Source: Deltaproteobacteria bacterium
GTDB lineage: Bacteria; Myxococcota_A; UBA9042; PHBI01
Length of the DNA: 51,745 bases
Direction: 5' to 3'
NCBI GenBank assembly: GCA_011526585.1
Contig: WYBB01000124.1
Span: forward strand, 1 to 51,745
Of this stretch, positions 16,665 through 26,913 are shown piece by piece. Numbering within the stretch: position 1 is the first letter of the stretch; every line of letters begins with the position of its first letter. A program made the translations under genes and the position numbers. Under the pieces are notes generated by a model. That model had not been told where the DNA came from and did no database searches. It worked only from the letters and a program-made list of their open reading frames with translations.

Positions 16665-19586
16665 TCACTGAAGGATCATGCCGTAGCCGATCCCGCTGTC
16701 GATGGTGATCGAGATCTGCGAGCGCACGCACGGACCAACCCAGAAGCTGCTGCCTTCATCCGGCTTGAGCTGCGCGGACACCGGGATTGGCTGGGTCGTG
16801 CTGGTGATGGTTGCGCGAAGCGTCCACGTCGGTGGAGTGACGACGCCGCCGACAGCGCTTCCCGTACAGACCCCGGCCTCGACGAACTGCTGCCCTTGAC
16901 CGTCTCCGAGGAAGGAAAAGCTCGCGTGGATCAAGAGGCCGCTCCCCTGGTAGTTGCTGATGTCCTTTGCGGGGCCGATCAGCGTCCACTTGTCGGCCGG
17001 CACCTGGAGGGGCTCGGTGAACTCCAGGTCGAAGGCACCGACGATGCCCGATGGACCCTGCGGCCCTTCTGGCCCCTGCGCGCCGTCCTCCCCGACGAGC
17101 GACACCCCGGGCGTGGGCCAGGCCCCGCCGGTCTTGGGCCCGAAGAGCAGGCTCAGGTCGGTGTTGAGGTAGAAGTCCCCGTTGGTGCCGAGCGTATTCG
17201 AAGGCGGGTTGGCCGTGCCGTTCAAGATGGTCTTGCCGTTGGTACCGGGGGTGCCGGCCTGTCCCTCCGGCCCGACGAGCCCTACCCCGGGGCCCCAACC
17301 GTCTGCCGTCTTCGGGCCGAAGAGCCAGCTCGACCCGGTGTCGAGGTAGAAGTCTCCGTCGGCGCCGAGATCCGGGGGCGGCTCGCCGACCCCGTTGAGG
17401 ATGGTGCGACCGTCGGCGCCGTCGCTTCCGTCCACGCCTTGCAGGTCGACTCCGCTCGGCCAGCCGCCGACGGTCTTCGGGCCGTGAATGCGCACGTTCG
17501 TCGTGTCGATGTAGAAGTCGCCGATCACACCGAGGCCGGAGCTCGGCGGGCCCGCGCCGTTCAAGATGGTCCGGCCGTTGGTGCCGTTGGTGCCGGGCTG
17601 TCCCTGCGGGCCGACGAGGCTCACGCCGGGGCCCCATCCCTCGACCGACTTCGGACCGAAGAGCCGGCTCGCCTCGGTGTCGAGGTAGAAGTCGCCGGCG
17701 ACGCCGAGCTCGACATCCGGGTTGCCGGTACCGCTGAAGATGGTGCGCCCGTCCTTGCCGGCGGCTCCCGGGTCACCTTGAGGCCCGGTCTGGCCGGTGG
17801 CACCGGTCTCGCCCTTTTCACCTTCGGGACCGATCAGGCTCTCACCGATCGGCCAGCCGACGTCGGTCTTCGGGCCGTGGATCGTCCACGCCACCGTGTT
17901 GATGTAGAAGTCGCCCACGACGCCGTCCTCGAAGTCCGGATCGACGAGGCCACCGAGCACCGTGCGCCCGTCCTTGCCGTCCGCGCCCGGATCACCCTGA
18001 GGTCCGGTCTGGCCCGTCGCGCCGGTCTCGCCCTTCTCGCCCGGGTCGCCCTGGGGTCCGGTCTGGCCCGTCGCGCCGGTCTCGCCCTGGTCACCTTTGG
18101 GACCGATGAGGCTCTCGCCCGCCGGCCAGCCCACATCGGTCTTGGGGCCGTGGATCGTCCACGCTGCCGTGTTGATGTAGAAGTCACCCGTGACGCCGTC
18201 CTCGAGGCCGGGATCGACGAGGCCTCCGAGCACCGTGCGGCCGTCCTTGCCGTCCGCGCCCGGATCGCCTTGAGGTCCGGTCTGGCCGGTCGCGCCGGTC
18301 TCGCCGGTCTCGCCCTTTTCGCCCGGGTCGCCCTCGGGCCCGATCAGAAGGACCCCGGCGGGCCAGCCATCGGCGGACTTCGGGCCGAAGATGTGCCAAC
18401 TCGTGACGTTGACGAAGAAGTCGCCGATCTGACCATCGGTGCTCGTCGGGTCGAGCGCAGCGTTGAGCACCGTGCGTCCGTCCGCTCCGGAGGCTCCGGG
18501 GTCCCCTTGCGGACCCTCCGGTCCCTCCGGTCCTTGTGGGCCCTCCGGTCCCTCTGGTCCCTCCGGTCCGTGTGGACCCTCCGGTCCCTCCGGTCCTTGT
18601 GGACCCTCCGGTCCCGTCGCACCTGCGGGGCCCGTCGCGCCTGCGGGACCCGCCGGACCCGTCGCACCCGCCGGACCCGCGGGACCGACCGCGCCATCCA
18701 CACCCGCGGGACCCGCCGGCCCCGTCGCGCCCGGATCACCCTTCGGCCCGGCCGGCCCCGCCGGCCCCGTCGCCCCGGCCGGCCCTGCGGGACCTTGCGG
18801 CCCGATCGACCCGACCGCACCCGCGGGCCCGCTCGGTCCCTGCGCGCCGGCCGCGCCCGGCGCGCCGTTGCACACGTACGAGGTCTCGAGCCCGACGACG
18901 AACATGACGCCGCCATACGTGCACTCCGCGTCACCGACCTCGAGGCTCATCGCCACTACCGACTCGCCCGCCGGCCCCTCCGGTCCGGTCGGCCCCGCCG
19001 GCCCCTCCGGCCCCGCCGGCCCCGCCGGCCCCTCCGGCCCTGCCGGCCCCACGGGTCCGATCGGCCCCTCCGGCCCGACGAGCCCCGCGCTCGGCCCGAC
19101 CCAGCGCCCCTCGGCATCGATCACCACGTTCCCGCCGACGCTCACCGAGCGCGGCGCGATGTCCCCGCGCACGTCCTCGGCGAGCAGCGCATACGGCACC
19201 GACACGAGCTGCATGCGCGGCAGCTCCTCCGGGTCGTCCGCCACCGTCAGCCCGAGCCAGAGCTCGCGCGCGGGACCGAGCACCGCCGGATCGAGCGCCT
19301 GGATCTCGCCGAGGTAGACCGTGAAGTAGCCGCCCTCGAGCACGACCTCGTCGCCGTCGGCGCGCTCCTCCACCCACAGCGGGGTCGCGGCGGCGAGCTC
19401 GTCGTAGAGCGCGAAGCGCAGGCGCGTCGGCCCCTCGAGCGGCACCCCGTCGGCGTCGGTGAGCACCCCCTGGATCGGGAAGAGCCTCGGCGGGCGCGCC
19501 TCGGCCGGCGCGACCCATGCACCGATCAGAACGAGCATGGCCAGGGCGGCTGTCATCCCACCGGCCAACGAACGGTGATTGATCAT
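16665..19586 (-). CDS. Collagen-like modular exported protein
   Basis: A 973-residue secreted or surface protein. A signal peptide (about 1-29, ending APAEA) is followed by a beta-rich domain of about 100 residues of the type [18 protein letters not shown]...[16 protein letters not shown], common at the N-terminus of bacterial collagen-like and tail-fibre-like proteins. Then come Gly-X-Y tracts, a short cysteine-containing insert (ECTYGG, SYVCNG), more Gly-X-Y, and seven copies of a roughly 50-residue module DGRT(V/I)L...GDFY(I/L)(D/N)T...GPK...GW..G..L(I/L)GP separated by short collagen stretches. A unique 130-residue beta-rich domain ends the protein. ATG 19586 overlaps the upstream lipoprotein stop. 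Likely a trimeric fibre or adhesin. Confidence 0.88.
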   Translation of the reverse strand: MINHRSLAGGMTAALAMLVLIGAWVAPAEARPPRLFPIQGVLTDADGVPLEGPTRLRFALYDELAAATPLWVEERADGDEVVLEGGYFTVYLGEIQALDPAVLGPARELWLGLTVADDPEELPRMQLVSVPYALLAEDVRGDIAPRSVSVGGNVVIDAEGRWVGPSAGLVGPEGPIGPVGPAGPEGPAGPAGPEGPAGPTGPEGPAGESVVAMSLEVGDAECTYGGVMFVVGLETSYVCNGAPGAAGAQGPSGPAGAVGSIGPQGPAGPAGATGPAGPAGPKGDPGATGPAGPAGVDGAVGPAGPAGATGPAGPAGATGPAGATGPEGPQGPEGPEGPHGPEGPEGPEGPQGPEGPEGPQGDPGASGADGRTVLNAALDPTSTDGQIGDFFVNVTSWHIFGPKSADGWPAGVLLIGPEGDPGEKGETGETGATGQTGPQGDPGADGKDGRTVLGGLVDPGLEDGVTGDFYINTAAWTIHGPKTDVGWPAGESLIGPKGDQGETGATGQTGPQGDPGEKGETGATGQTGPQGDPGADGKDGRTVLGGLVDPDFEDGVVGDFYINTVAWTIHGPKTDVGWPIGESLIGPEGEKGETGATGQTGPQGDPGAAGKDGRTIFSGTGNPDVELGVAGDFYLDTEASRLFGPKSVEGWGPGVSLVGPQGQPGTNGTNGRTILNGAGPPSSGLGVIGDFYIDTTNVRIHGPKTVGGWPSGVDLQGVDGSDGADGRTILNGVGEPPPDLGADGDFYLDTGSSWLFGPKTADGWGPGVGLVGPEGQAGTPGTNGKTILNGTANPPSNTLGTNGDFYLNTDLSLLFGPKTGGAWPTPGVSLVGEDGAQGPEGPQGPSGIVGAFDLEFTEPLQVPADKWTLIGPAKDISNYQGSGLLIHASFSFLGDGQGQQFVEAGVCTGSAVGGVVTPPTWTLRATITSTTQPIPVSAQLKPDEGSSFWVGPCVRSQISITIDSGIGYGMILQ
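17085..18490 (-). repeat. Seven tandem DGRTIL-GDFYIDT-GPK modules within the collagen-like gene
   Basis: Within the collagen-like protein, seven copies of a module of about 50 residues alternate with collagen Gly-X-Y linkers of variable length. Modules 2 and 3 differ at only a few residues (both contain the [11 protein letters not shown] and DVGWP elements) and share near-identical linkers, which indicates recent duplication. Modules 4-7 are more divergent. Copy number is likely to vary between strains by recombination across the linkers. Confidence 0.8.
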
Positions 19587-20341
19587 GGCGTCGACTCCGC
19601 GGCGGGCGACACCACGGGGTTGCCGCCAAGGTGAAAGACGTGCCGCGCCGAGCGCGACGACGAGGTCGCCGGCTGGCCGAGCACGAGGGTCGCGCGATAG
19701 CGGCTGGTCGCCGCCGTCGTCCCGCCGCTTCCGGGCGCGATGAACGCCTGCGCGCGCCGGCAGCGATCGGCCTCGTCGACCTGCCCGTCGCAGTTGTCGT
19801 CGCGACCGTCGCACGCGCGCTCCGGGTCGGCGTAGCCCTCGACCTCGTCGAAGACGCAGACCGCGGTGACCCCGTCGGGGCACGCCGCGCGCAAGCGGCT
19901 CGCCTGTTCGCCGCAGATCCCCGCGTGCGGGCAGACCGCCGGGACCATCGCCGAGACGTCGCTCGCCGGGGTCCGGTCGTCCGCGTCGTATTGATCGGTC
20001 ACGCAGTCGCCGTCGGCATCCGCCGTGGCGCTCTCGATCACGTCCGCGCGCCCGTCGCCGTCGATATCGTGCAACGACAGGTCGATCGCGAGCTCGTCGG
20101 GATCGCTGAGGCCGTCGGCGTCGCTGTCCGCGCTTTGCGGGTTCGACCCGAGCGCCGACTCGAGCCCGTTGCTGAGGCCGTCCTGGTCGTCGTCGGCCGC
20201 GGGGTCGAGGCACGCCCCCGCGACGCAGAGACCGGAGAGGCACTCGTCGGAGGCGCTGCAGTCCGCGCCGAGCGGACGCTTGCCCGAGTCGCCGCACGCA
20301 CCGAGCGCACCGAGCGCCAGCAGGCCCGCGAGCGCGAGCAT
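19583..20341 (-). CDS. Lipoprotein with thrombospondin type 3 and MopE-like metal-binding motifs
   Basis: A 252-residue lipoprotein with the lipobox LGAC at C16. The N-terminal third holds calcium-binding type 3 repeats ([44 protein letters not shown]). Later comes the MopE-type motif [19 protein letters not shown], typical of Myxococcota surface proteins. Eight or more cysteines suggest disulphides outside the cell. ATG 20341 places the lipobox correctly; an in-frame TTG at 20452 would add a basic, unlikely leader. The stop overlaps the ATG of the collagen-like gene (ATGA), so the two are probably made together and may sit together on the outer surface. The last 60 residues are poorly conserved-looking. 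Confidence 0.8.
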   Translation of the reverse strand: MLALAGLLALGALGACGDSGKRPLGADCSASDECLSGLCVAGACLDPAADDDQDGLSNGLESALGSNPQSADSDADGLSDPDELAIDLSLHDIDGDGRADVIESATADADGDCVTDQYDADDRTPASDVSAMVPAVCPHAGICGEQASRLRAACPDGVTAVCVFDEVEGYADPERACDGRDDNCDGQVDEADRCRRAQAFIAPGSGGTTAATSRYRATLVLGQPATSSSRSARHVFHLGGNPVVSPAAESTP

Positions 20342-20357
20342 GCGACGACCAACGCAG

Positions 20358-20378
20358 GGGCGGCCCCCGTGGCCGCCC
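20358..20378. other. GC-rich hairpin just upstream of the lipoprotein start
   Basis: An 8-bp perfect stem (GGGCGGCC / GGCCGCCC) with a 5-nt loop lies about 17 nt upstream of ATG 20341 in the leader of the minus-strand operon. It could block the ribosome site, which is otherwise weak. It is also possible by chance in DNA this GC-rich. Confidence 0.3.
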
Positions 20379-20481
20379 GCCTGGCACGGACCTCGTTTGC
20401 GGCATTGCCGTATGGCGGCACGCAGAATGTGCACGCGCGTTGATACTCCCAAGGAGGTGACGCCTCCCCGACGCCGACTAC

Positions 20482-20510
20482 AGGCTACCCGTTGCCGCCC
20501 TTCGGCGCAA
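20482..20510 (-). promoter_or_regulatory. Candidate sigma-70-like promoter for the lipoprotein/collagen-like operon
   Basis: On the minus strand, TTGCGC (20510-20505) is followed by exactly 17 nt and TAGCCT (20487-20482). This is a fair match to -35/-10 elements, located about 140 nt upstream of the lipoprotein start in the only gap on this side. It is a visual match only. Confidence 0.35.
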
Positions 20511-20547
20511 ACGACGCCGACGCAGCCACCCTCGCCACGGTCCGGTC

Positions 20548-21909
20548 TCAGAAGAGGTTCTCGTCGAGCTCGTAGGGCGACTGCACGTTGCGCCGGTTCA
20601 TGACCTTGCGCTGCTTGCCCCAGTGCTCGCCCTCGAGGTTGTCGGCGTCGAAGTCGTACTCCTTGGAGAGCTTGTCGAGCGTGTCCGACTGGTAGCGGCT
20701 CGCGCCCTCACCCAGGGTCTTGGCGTTGTCCTCGAGGAGACGGCGCGCCTCCTCGACGCGCCCCTGGTCGCGTAGCTGGATCGCCTGCCAGCTCTTCTCG
20801 TTGGCGAGGCGCTCGAGGACCGCGACCTTGACCGCCGGGACCTCGCTCCGCGAGACGCGCTCGCGGTCGGTCGTGAGCTCGACCTTGATCGCCATCGACA
20901 CCTTGTCGGTCGCGTTGGTGGCGACGTTGTGATAGCTCACCTCGACCCTGGCGACTTCGATCATCTGCGGCGGCAGCGGCCGCACCTCCACCTCGAGCAC
21001 CAGGTCGTCGAGCCGCTGCGCGTAGAGCGCCGGCCTCTGGATCGTCACGCGCTGGCCGACGATGTCGACCGTCTCGCCCGGCCCGCCGAGCACGCGCACG
21101 GGGCGGAAGCCCTCCCTCAGCACGATCGTCACGACGACCTCCTTGGCGACGATCGACGCGAGGTTGCCGAAGCCCTCGCGGAAGACCTGGCTGAGCTGGC
21201 GCTCGTGCTCGATGAAGACGTGCTGGCCGCCGCTGCCCTGGGCGAGCTGCACCATGAGATCCTCGTTGTAGCCGAGCCCGAGCCCGACCGTGGTGACCGC
21301 GATCCCCTCCTTGCGCAGCGTCGCCCCCAGGCGCCCGAGCTCGCCCGCGCTCGCCGGCCCGACGTTGGCCGCCCCATCGGAGAGCAGGATCACGCGGTTG
21401 ACGCGGTCGCGGCTCAGGAACTTGCGCACCTCGGTCGCGCCCTTCACCACGCCGGCGAAGAGCGCGGTCATGCCACCCGCGTGCAGGCGCTGGATCCCGC
21501 GCTCGATGGTCGCGCGGTCGCTGACCTTGGTGGCGGGCACCAGCACCTCGACGGTGTCGTCGTACGCGACGATCGCGACGATGTCGTCGTCGCGCAACTG
21601 CGTGAGGGCCGCGCGCGCCGCGGCCTTGGCCTGCTCGATCTTGTTGCCCTGCATCGAGCCGGACTTGTCGATGACGATGGCGACGTTGAGCGGCGCCCGC
21701 GCGCGCTCTCCGCGCAGCTCGAAGCCGGTAAGCGCGGTGCGCAGGTACGCGGTGCGCTTGACGTTGGCCTCGAGCACCGAGAAGTCGAGCGCGGTCTCGA
21801 CGCGCACCTGCTGGGCCGTGGCGGGCGCGGCGGCGAGCGCCAGGAGGAGCGGCGCGACCAGCGCCGAGCAGCGGGTGGACAGGCGCAGGACACGGGGCGA
21901 AGCGGACAT
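20548..21909 (-). CDS. Secreted von Willebrand factor type A domain protein
   Basis: A 453-residue exported protein. The signal peptide ends around ATAQ at residue 33. The vWA domain (about 73-250) has the MIDAS metal site D81-K-S-G-S-M, the conserved threonine in GGMTALFAG and the aspartate in VILLSDGAANVG. A beta-rich second domain follows (about 260-380, VVVTIVLREGFRPVRVLGG), and a helical tail (AVLERLANEKSWQAIQLRDQG) ends in an acidic segment. ATG 21909 was chosen because AAGGAGG sits 6 nt upstream; longer in-frame starts lack a ribosome site. This is the usual architecture of bacterial secreted or periplasmic VWA proteins of unknown ligand. It is divergent from the kinase gene. Confidence 0.9.
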   Translation of the reverse strand: MSASPRVLRLSTRCSALVAPLLLALAAAPATAQQVRVETALDFSVLEANVKRTAYLRTALTGFELRGERARAPLNVAIVIDKSGSMQGNKIEQAKAAARAALTQLRDDDIVAIVAYDDTVEVLVPATKVSDRATIERGIQRLHAGGMTALFAGVVKGATEVRKFLSRDRVNRVILLSDGAANVGPASAGELGRLGATLRKEGIAVTTVGLGLGYNEDLMVQLAQGSGGQHVFIEHERQLSQVFREGFGNLASIVAKEVVVTIVLREGFRPVRVLGGPGETVDIVGQRVTIQRPALYAQRLDDLVLEVEVRPLPPQMIEVARVEVSYHNVATNATDKVSMAIKVELTTDRERVSRSEVPAVKVAVLERLANEKSWQAIQLRDQGRVEEARRLLEDNAKTLGEGASRYQSDTLDKLSKEYDFDADNLEGEHWGKQRKVMNRRNVQSPYELDENLF

Positions 21910-21960
21910 GACGACCTCCTTGGGCGCGACACGAGGCCATGATGGCCGATCGCGACGCCG

Positions 21961-21986
21961 GCCGGGTGAACCGCCCGTCACCCGGC
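21961..21986. promoter_or_regulatory. Perfect 9-bp inverted repeat, possible operator or leader hairpin
   Basis: GCCGGGTGA and TCACCCGGC flank an 8-nt spacer, about 50 bp upstream of the vWA start. The half-site size and spacing would suit a dimeric DNA-binding protein; as RNA it would form a stable stem in the vWA leader. There is no U-run on either side, so an intrinsic terminator is unlikely. Confidence 0.4.
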
Positions 21987-22149
21987 TGTAAAAGGATTGT
22001 GATCCCGGTCTCGCAGCGACACGGAGGCGGCGGCGCACCGCGTGCCCTCGCTCACGCTCCGGGATCCGGCTCGCCCGCCGGGGGAAAAACGCCCAGCGAC
22101 GCCGCTACGGCCCACATCGCAAGAGATCGCATTTCGTCGGGTAGCCGAT

Positions 22150-22178
22150 TTGGCGTCTCGCCCGTAGCTGCGTATGCT
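22150..22178 (+). promoter_or_regulatory. Sigma-70-like promoter of the kinase operon
   Basis: TTGGCG (22150-22155), a 17-nt spacer and TATGCT (22173-22178) give a good housekeeping-type match. Transcription would begin near 22185, leaving a leader of about 50 nt before the GGAGG ribosome site and ATG 22238. Confidence 0.5.
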
Positions 22179-22237
22179 GGGGTATCCACGGGTCGATAAG
22201 CCCCGCTCCCAATCAGACGCCCGGAGGTTTGGCACCG

Positions 22238-24285
<2,048 letters not shown>

Positions 24286-24289
<4 letters not shown>

Positions 24290-25332
24290 ACCCTCGCACG
24301 CCACACCCGAGCGCCTACGCCCGCGCGCTGTTCCCGTTCGTCCTGGCGGGCGCGCTCGTCGCTTGCCTCGATCCGCTCGTCTCGGACGAGGTGGCCCGCC
24401 CCGACCTCGTCCTGCCCGCCGGCAGCGAGGTGCCCGACCTCACCGACGATCCGAACGCGCGCGCCGCGCTCGACCGCGCCGACGGCGTCGACGGCGACTA
24501 CATCCCGCTGCGCTCGGCCTTCGCGCACGGCGAGCGCGTCTGGTACTGGGACCTCGGGCCCGCCTCGCCCGCGCCGATCCCGCTCTACATGCTGGTCGAG
24601 GAGGCCGAGCAGGGCGCCTTCGAGACGCCGCAGGGCAGGTTCAACCCGCTCTCCGACCATCCGCCGATCTTCGACGCCATCCCGGGCGATCCCGGATACA
24701 GCCCGTGGTGGTTGGTCGTGCTCTGGCCGGTCACCGAGCGCTTCGCCGGCGAGGTCATCACCTCCTTCGCCGCGATGGACGAAGCCTTTCGCCAGGGGCT
24801 CGTGCGCGGCTCGGTCACGGTGCCGCTGGCGATCAACTGCCCGGTCGTGCTCCCCGAGGCGCGGCTCGAGGCGGAGCCCGGCGACGCGAGCTCGGCGCTG
24901 ACGCCCAACATCGCGTACTACAAGGGTTCCCGCGTTTATTATTTCAGCTTCAGCGCCGTCCCGGTCGACGCGCTGGCGGTGGCCACCCCGCCGGTCTATC
25001 GGCTGCGACGCGAAGGCGGCGAGCCCCTCTCCGAGGCCGAGCGCGGGGTCGACATGACCCGCGACGGCGATCTCCTCGACAGCAACGATCTCTTCGCGGC
25101 CGCCCCCGGAGATCCGGACTACACGGACATGGTCTCCGTCGTCGACGCCGTCGTCACCGACGGCGAGTTCATCGACCGCTCGGGCTCGGACGCGACCTCC
25201 GACCTGATGCGCGCCGCCGATCTCTTCAGCGACGGCGCGCCCGATCCGGACCGCACCATCGCGCTACACCCGCTCGGCACGGTGCTCAACCTGCCGATCC
25301 GCCCACCCCCGACCGACACGGAGGCCCGGTGA
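24286..25332 (+). CDS. Lipoprotein of unknown function, second gene of the kinase operon
   Basis: A 348-residue lipoprotein I do not recognise. The TTG start at 24286 overlaps the kinase stop (TTGA) and gives a signal peptide with lipobox LVAC (C27). The mature part is rich in Asp and Pro with several YYFSF/YYKG-like aromatic strands (NIAYYKGSRVYYFSF), suggesting a beta fold. Motifs such as DSNDLFAAAPGDPDYTDM and the closing LHPLGTVLNLPIRPP are distinctive. No catalytic signature is visible. The stop overlaps the next GTG start (GTGA), so expression should be tightly linked to the cytochrome lipoprotein after it. Confidence 0.75.
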
Positions 25333-25769
25333 GAGCGCTGCTCCTGAGCCTCCTGCTCCTACCCGCGTGCGAGCTCGAGCCCGACGTGGGCGACCCGATC
25401 GCCGAGCGCTGCGACGACGGGGACAGCGATCCCGATCAGGACGTCAGCTTCGCGCGCGACGTGCTGCCGCTCTTCCTGCGCGAGCACGGCGGCTGCACGC
25501 CGTGCCACGACCCGCGCGCCGACGGCGCCGTCGGCTTCATGACCGGCGGCCTCGAGCTGACGAGTCACGCGGCGCTGATGCGGGGCGGCTTCAACTCGAG
25601 CCGCAACATCGTCGTGCCCGGACAGCCGTGCGAGTCGGTCCTCTACCGGAAGCTCCTGCCCGGCCCGCCCTTTGGCAGCCGCATGCCCTTCGACGGTCCA
25701 CCGTTTCTGTCCGGAGCCGAGCTGCGCTTCGTACACGACTGGATCGCCGAGGGCGCAAAGGACGACTGA
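25329..25769 (+). CDS. Small c-type cytochrome lipoprotein
   Basis: A 146-residue lipoprotein. The lipobox is LPAC (C14). A single covalent haem site C56-T-P-C-H60 is in the context FLREHGGCTPCHDPR. The downstream pattern (RNIVVPGQPCESVLYRKLLPG, GSRMPFDGPPFLSGAELRFVHDWIAEGA) matches the class of monohaem domains common in Planctomycetota and Myxococcota, where the M in SRMP is the expected second axial ligand and the WI.EGA helix closes the fold. The GTG start overlaps the previous stop. Lipid anchoring puts the haem at an envelope membrane. The neighbour 4 bp downstream is a beta-barrel. Confidence 0.85.
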   Translation: MRALLLSLLLLPACELEPDVGDPIAERCDDGDSDPDQDVSFARDVLPLFLREHGGCTPCHDPRADGAVGFMTGGLELTSHAALMRGGFNSSRNIVVPGQPCESVLYRKLLPGPPFGSRMPFDGPPFLSGAELRFVHDWIAEGAKDD

Positions 25770-25773
25770 CGCG

Positions 25774-26913
25774 ATGAAGCGCCACCCCCGTCACCTCGGC
25801 ATCCTCCTCGTCTCCGCGCTCGCCGCCAGCGGGTTCGCGCGCGCCGCCGACGTCAACTTCGCCGGCAGCGTGCAGCTCGACTACCTGTGGGTGCCGACCG
25901 ACGAGCGCGCGCGCGACTTCGTCTTCGACGGCTTCACCACCGAGCTCTCGCTCAAGCTCTCGGCCGACGTGAGCGATCACATCGCCGCGCAGGTCAAGAC
26001 CTGCTACGGCTGCCACGGCTTCGAGATCGGCGCCGCCTACGTCGACTTCCGCCTCGACGATCTCACCCTGCGCGCCGGCAGATTTACCCCTTCTTTCGGG
26101 GACTTCCAGGCACGCCACGACCCCGCCAACCACCTCACCTCCGACAAGCCCCTGCCCTACGACATGGGCCGCATGTTGCACCTGCGCGACTGGAACATGA
26201 GCATCCTGCCCGCGCCCTACGTCGACTCCGGGATGCAGGTCTCGTACGCGCCGGCGCTTTCCGAGTGCGCCGACCTCGAGATCACCGCCTATGTGATCGG
26301 TGGGCTGCGCGGCGGCAGCGACGCGAGCGACGTCGACTTCGTGCAGTCGCGCTCGGGCGAGGCCTACTACGTCGACAACAACTCGAGCCCGTCGGTCGGC
26401 GGGCGCTTGTCGCTGCGCTTCGACGTCGGCGCGCTCTTCATCGCCGTCGGCGCGTCGGCGATGTACGGGACCTACGATCCAGACGGCGAGCTCGACGTGC
26501 TCCTGCTCGGCGCCGATCTCATGCTGCGCATCGAGCGCTGGACCTGGCGCAACGAGGTGCTCTTGAGGCGCACCGAGATGGCGCTCGGCGATGATCCCGA
26601 GAGCCGCTTCCGCTATGGGCCCGGCGCCGACGGCACCTTCGATCCGTACTTCCTCAAGTCCGGCTTCTACAGCGAGCTCACCTTCCCGCTCGGCCCGCTC
26701 GAGGGCGTCGCGCGCGTCGACGGCATGCGCCGCCAGGGCAACGTCACGCTCGCCAGCGAGCTGCGCAAGGACTCCGCCGTCCTGCGCTACACCCTCGGCA
26801 CCAACGTCGGCCTCGTTCGCGACTGGCGGGTCAAGATCTCCGCCGAGTACTACGACTTCTCCGACTTCTCCGACGAGGTCGGCCTGCACCTCGGGGTCGT
26901 GGGGGCGTTCTGA
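25774..26913 (+). CDS. Predicted outer-membrane beta-barrel with an internal CxxCH motif
   Basis: A 379-residue protein with a cleavable signal peptide (ends ARAAD, about residue 25). The remainder is alternating hydrophobic/polar strands ending in the aromatic VVGAF, typical of outer-membrane barrels. Strand pairs such as VNFAGSVQLDYLWVP, LTLRAGRFTPSFGDF and VKISAEYYDFSDF fit a porin of 14-16 strands. Unusually, residues 77-81 read CYGCH, a c-type haem-attachment signature, in the segment QVKTCYGCHGFEIGAAYVDF. Apart from C77 and C80 there are few cysteines. It starts 4 bp after the cytochrome stop and overlaps the next gene by 1 nt. Alternatively the cysteines form a disulphide and bind no haem. 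Confidence 0.8.
   Translation: MKRHPRHLGILLVSALAASGFARAADVNFAGSVQLDYLWVPTDERARDFVFDGFTTELSLKLSADVSDHIAAQVKTCYGCHGFEIGAAYVDFRLDDLTLRAGRFTPSFGDFQARHDPANHLTSDKPLPYDMGRMLHLRDWNMSILPAPYVDSGMQVSYAPALSECADLEITAYVIGGLRGGSDASDVDFVQSRSGEAYYVDNNSSPSVGGRLSLRFDVGALFIAVGASAMYGTYDPDGELDVLLLGADLMLRIERWTWRNEVLLRRTEMALGDDPESRFRYGPGADGTFDPYFLKSGFYSELTFPLGPLEGVARVDGMRRQGNVTLASELRKDSAVLRYTLGTNVGLVRDWRVKISAEYYDFSDFSDEVGLHLGVVGAF

Larger units (their letters stand above)
21910..22237. other. 328-bp divergent intergenic region
   Basis: Separates the vWA gene (minus) from the kinase operon (plus). It holds the vWA ribosome site, a perfect inverted repeat at 21961-21986, the kinase promoter candidate at 22150-22178 and the kinase ribosome site GGAGG at 22223-22227. 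No protein-coding ORF is convincing in it. Confidence 0.7.

Noticed and set aside
16557..19634. 1025-residue plus-strand frame over the collagen-like gene
   Set aside because: Complement of Gly-X-Y codons gives Pro/Arg-rich repeats; the minus-strand frame has signal peptide, modules and an ATGA overlap.
22229..22237. TTG 22229 as kinase start
   Set aside because: It lies only 1 nt after GGAGG; the ATG at 22238 has proper spacing.
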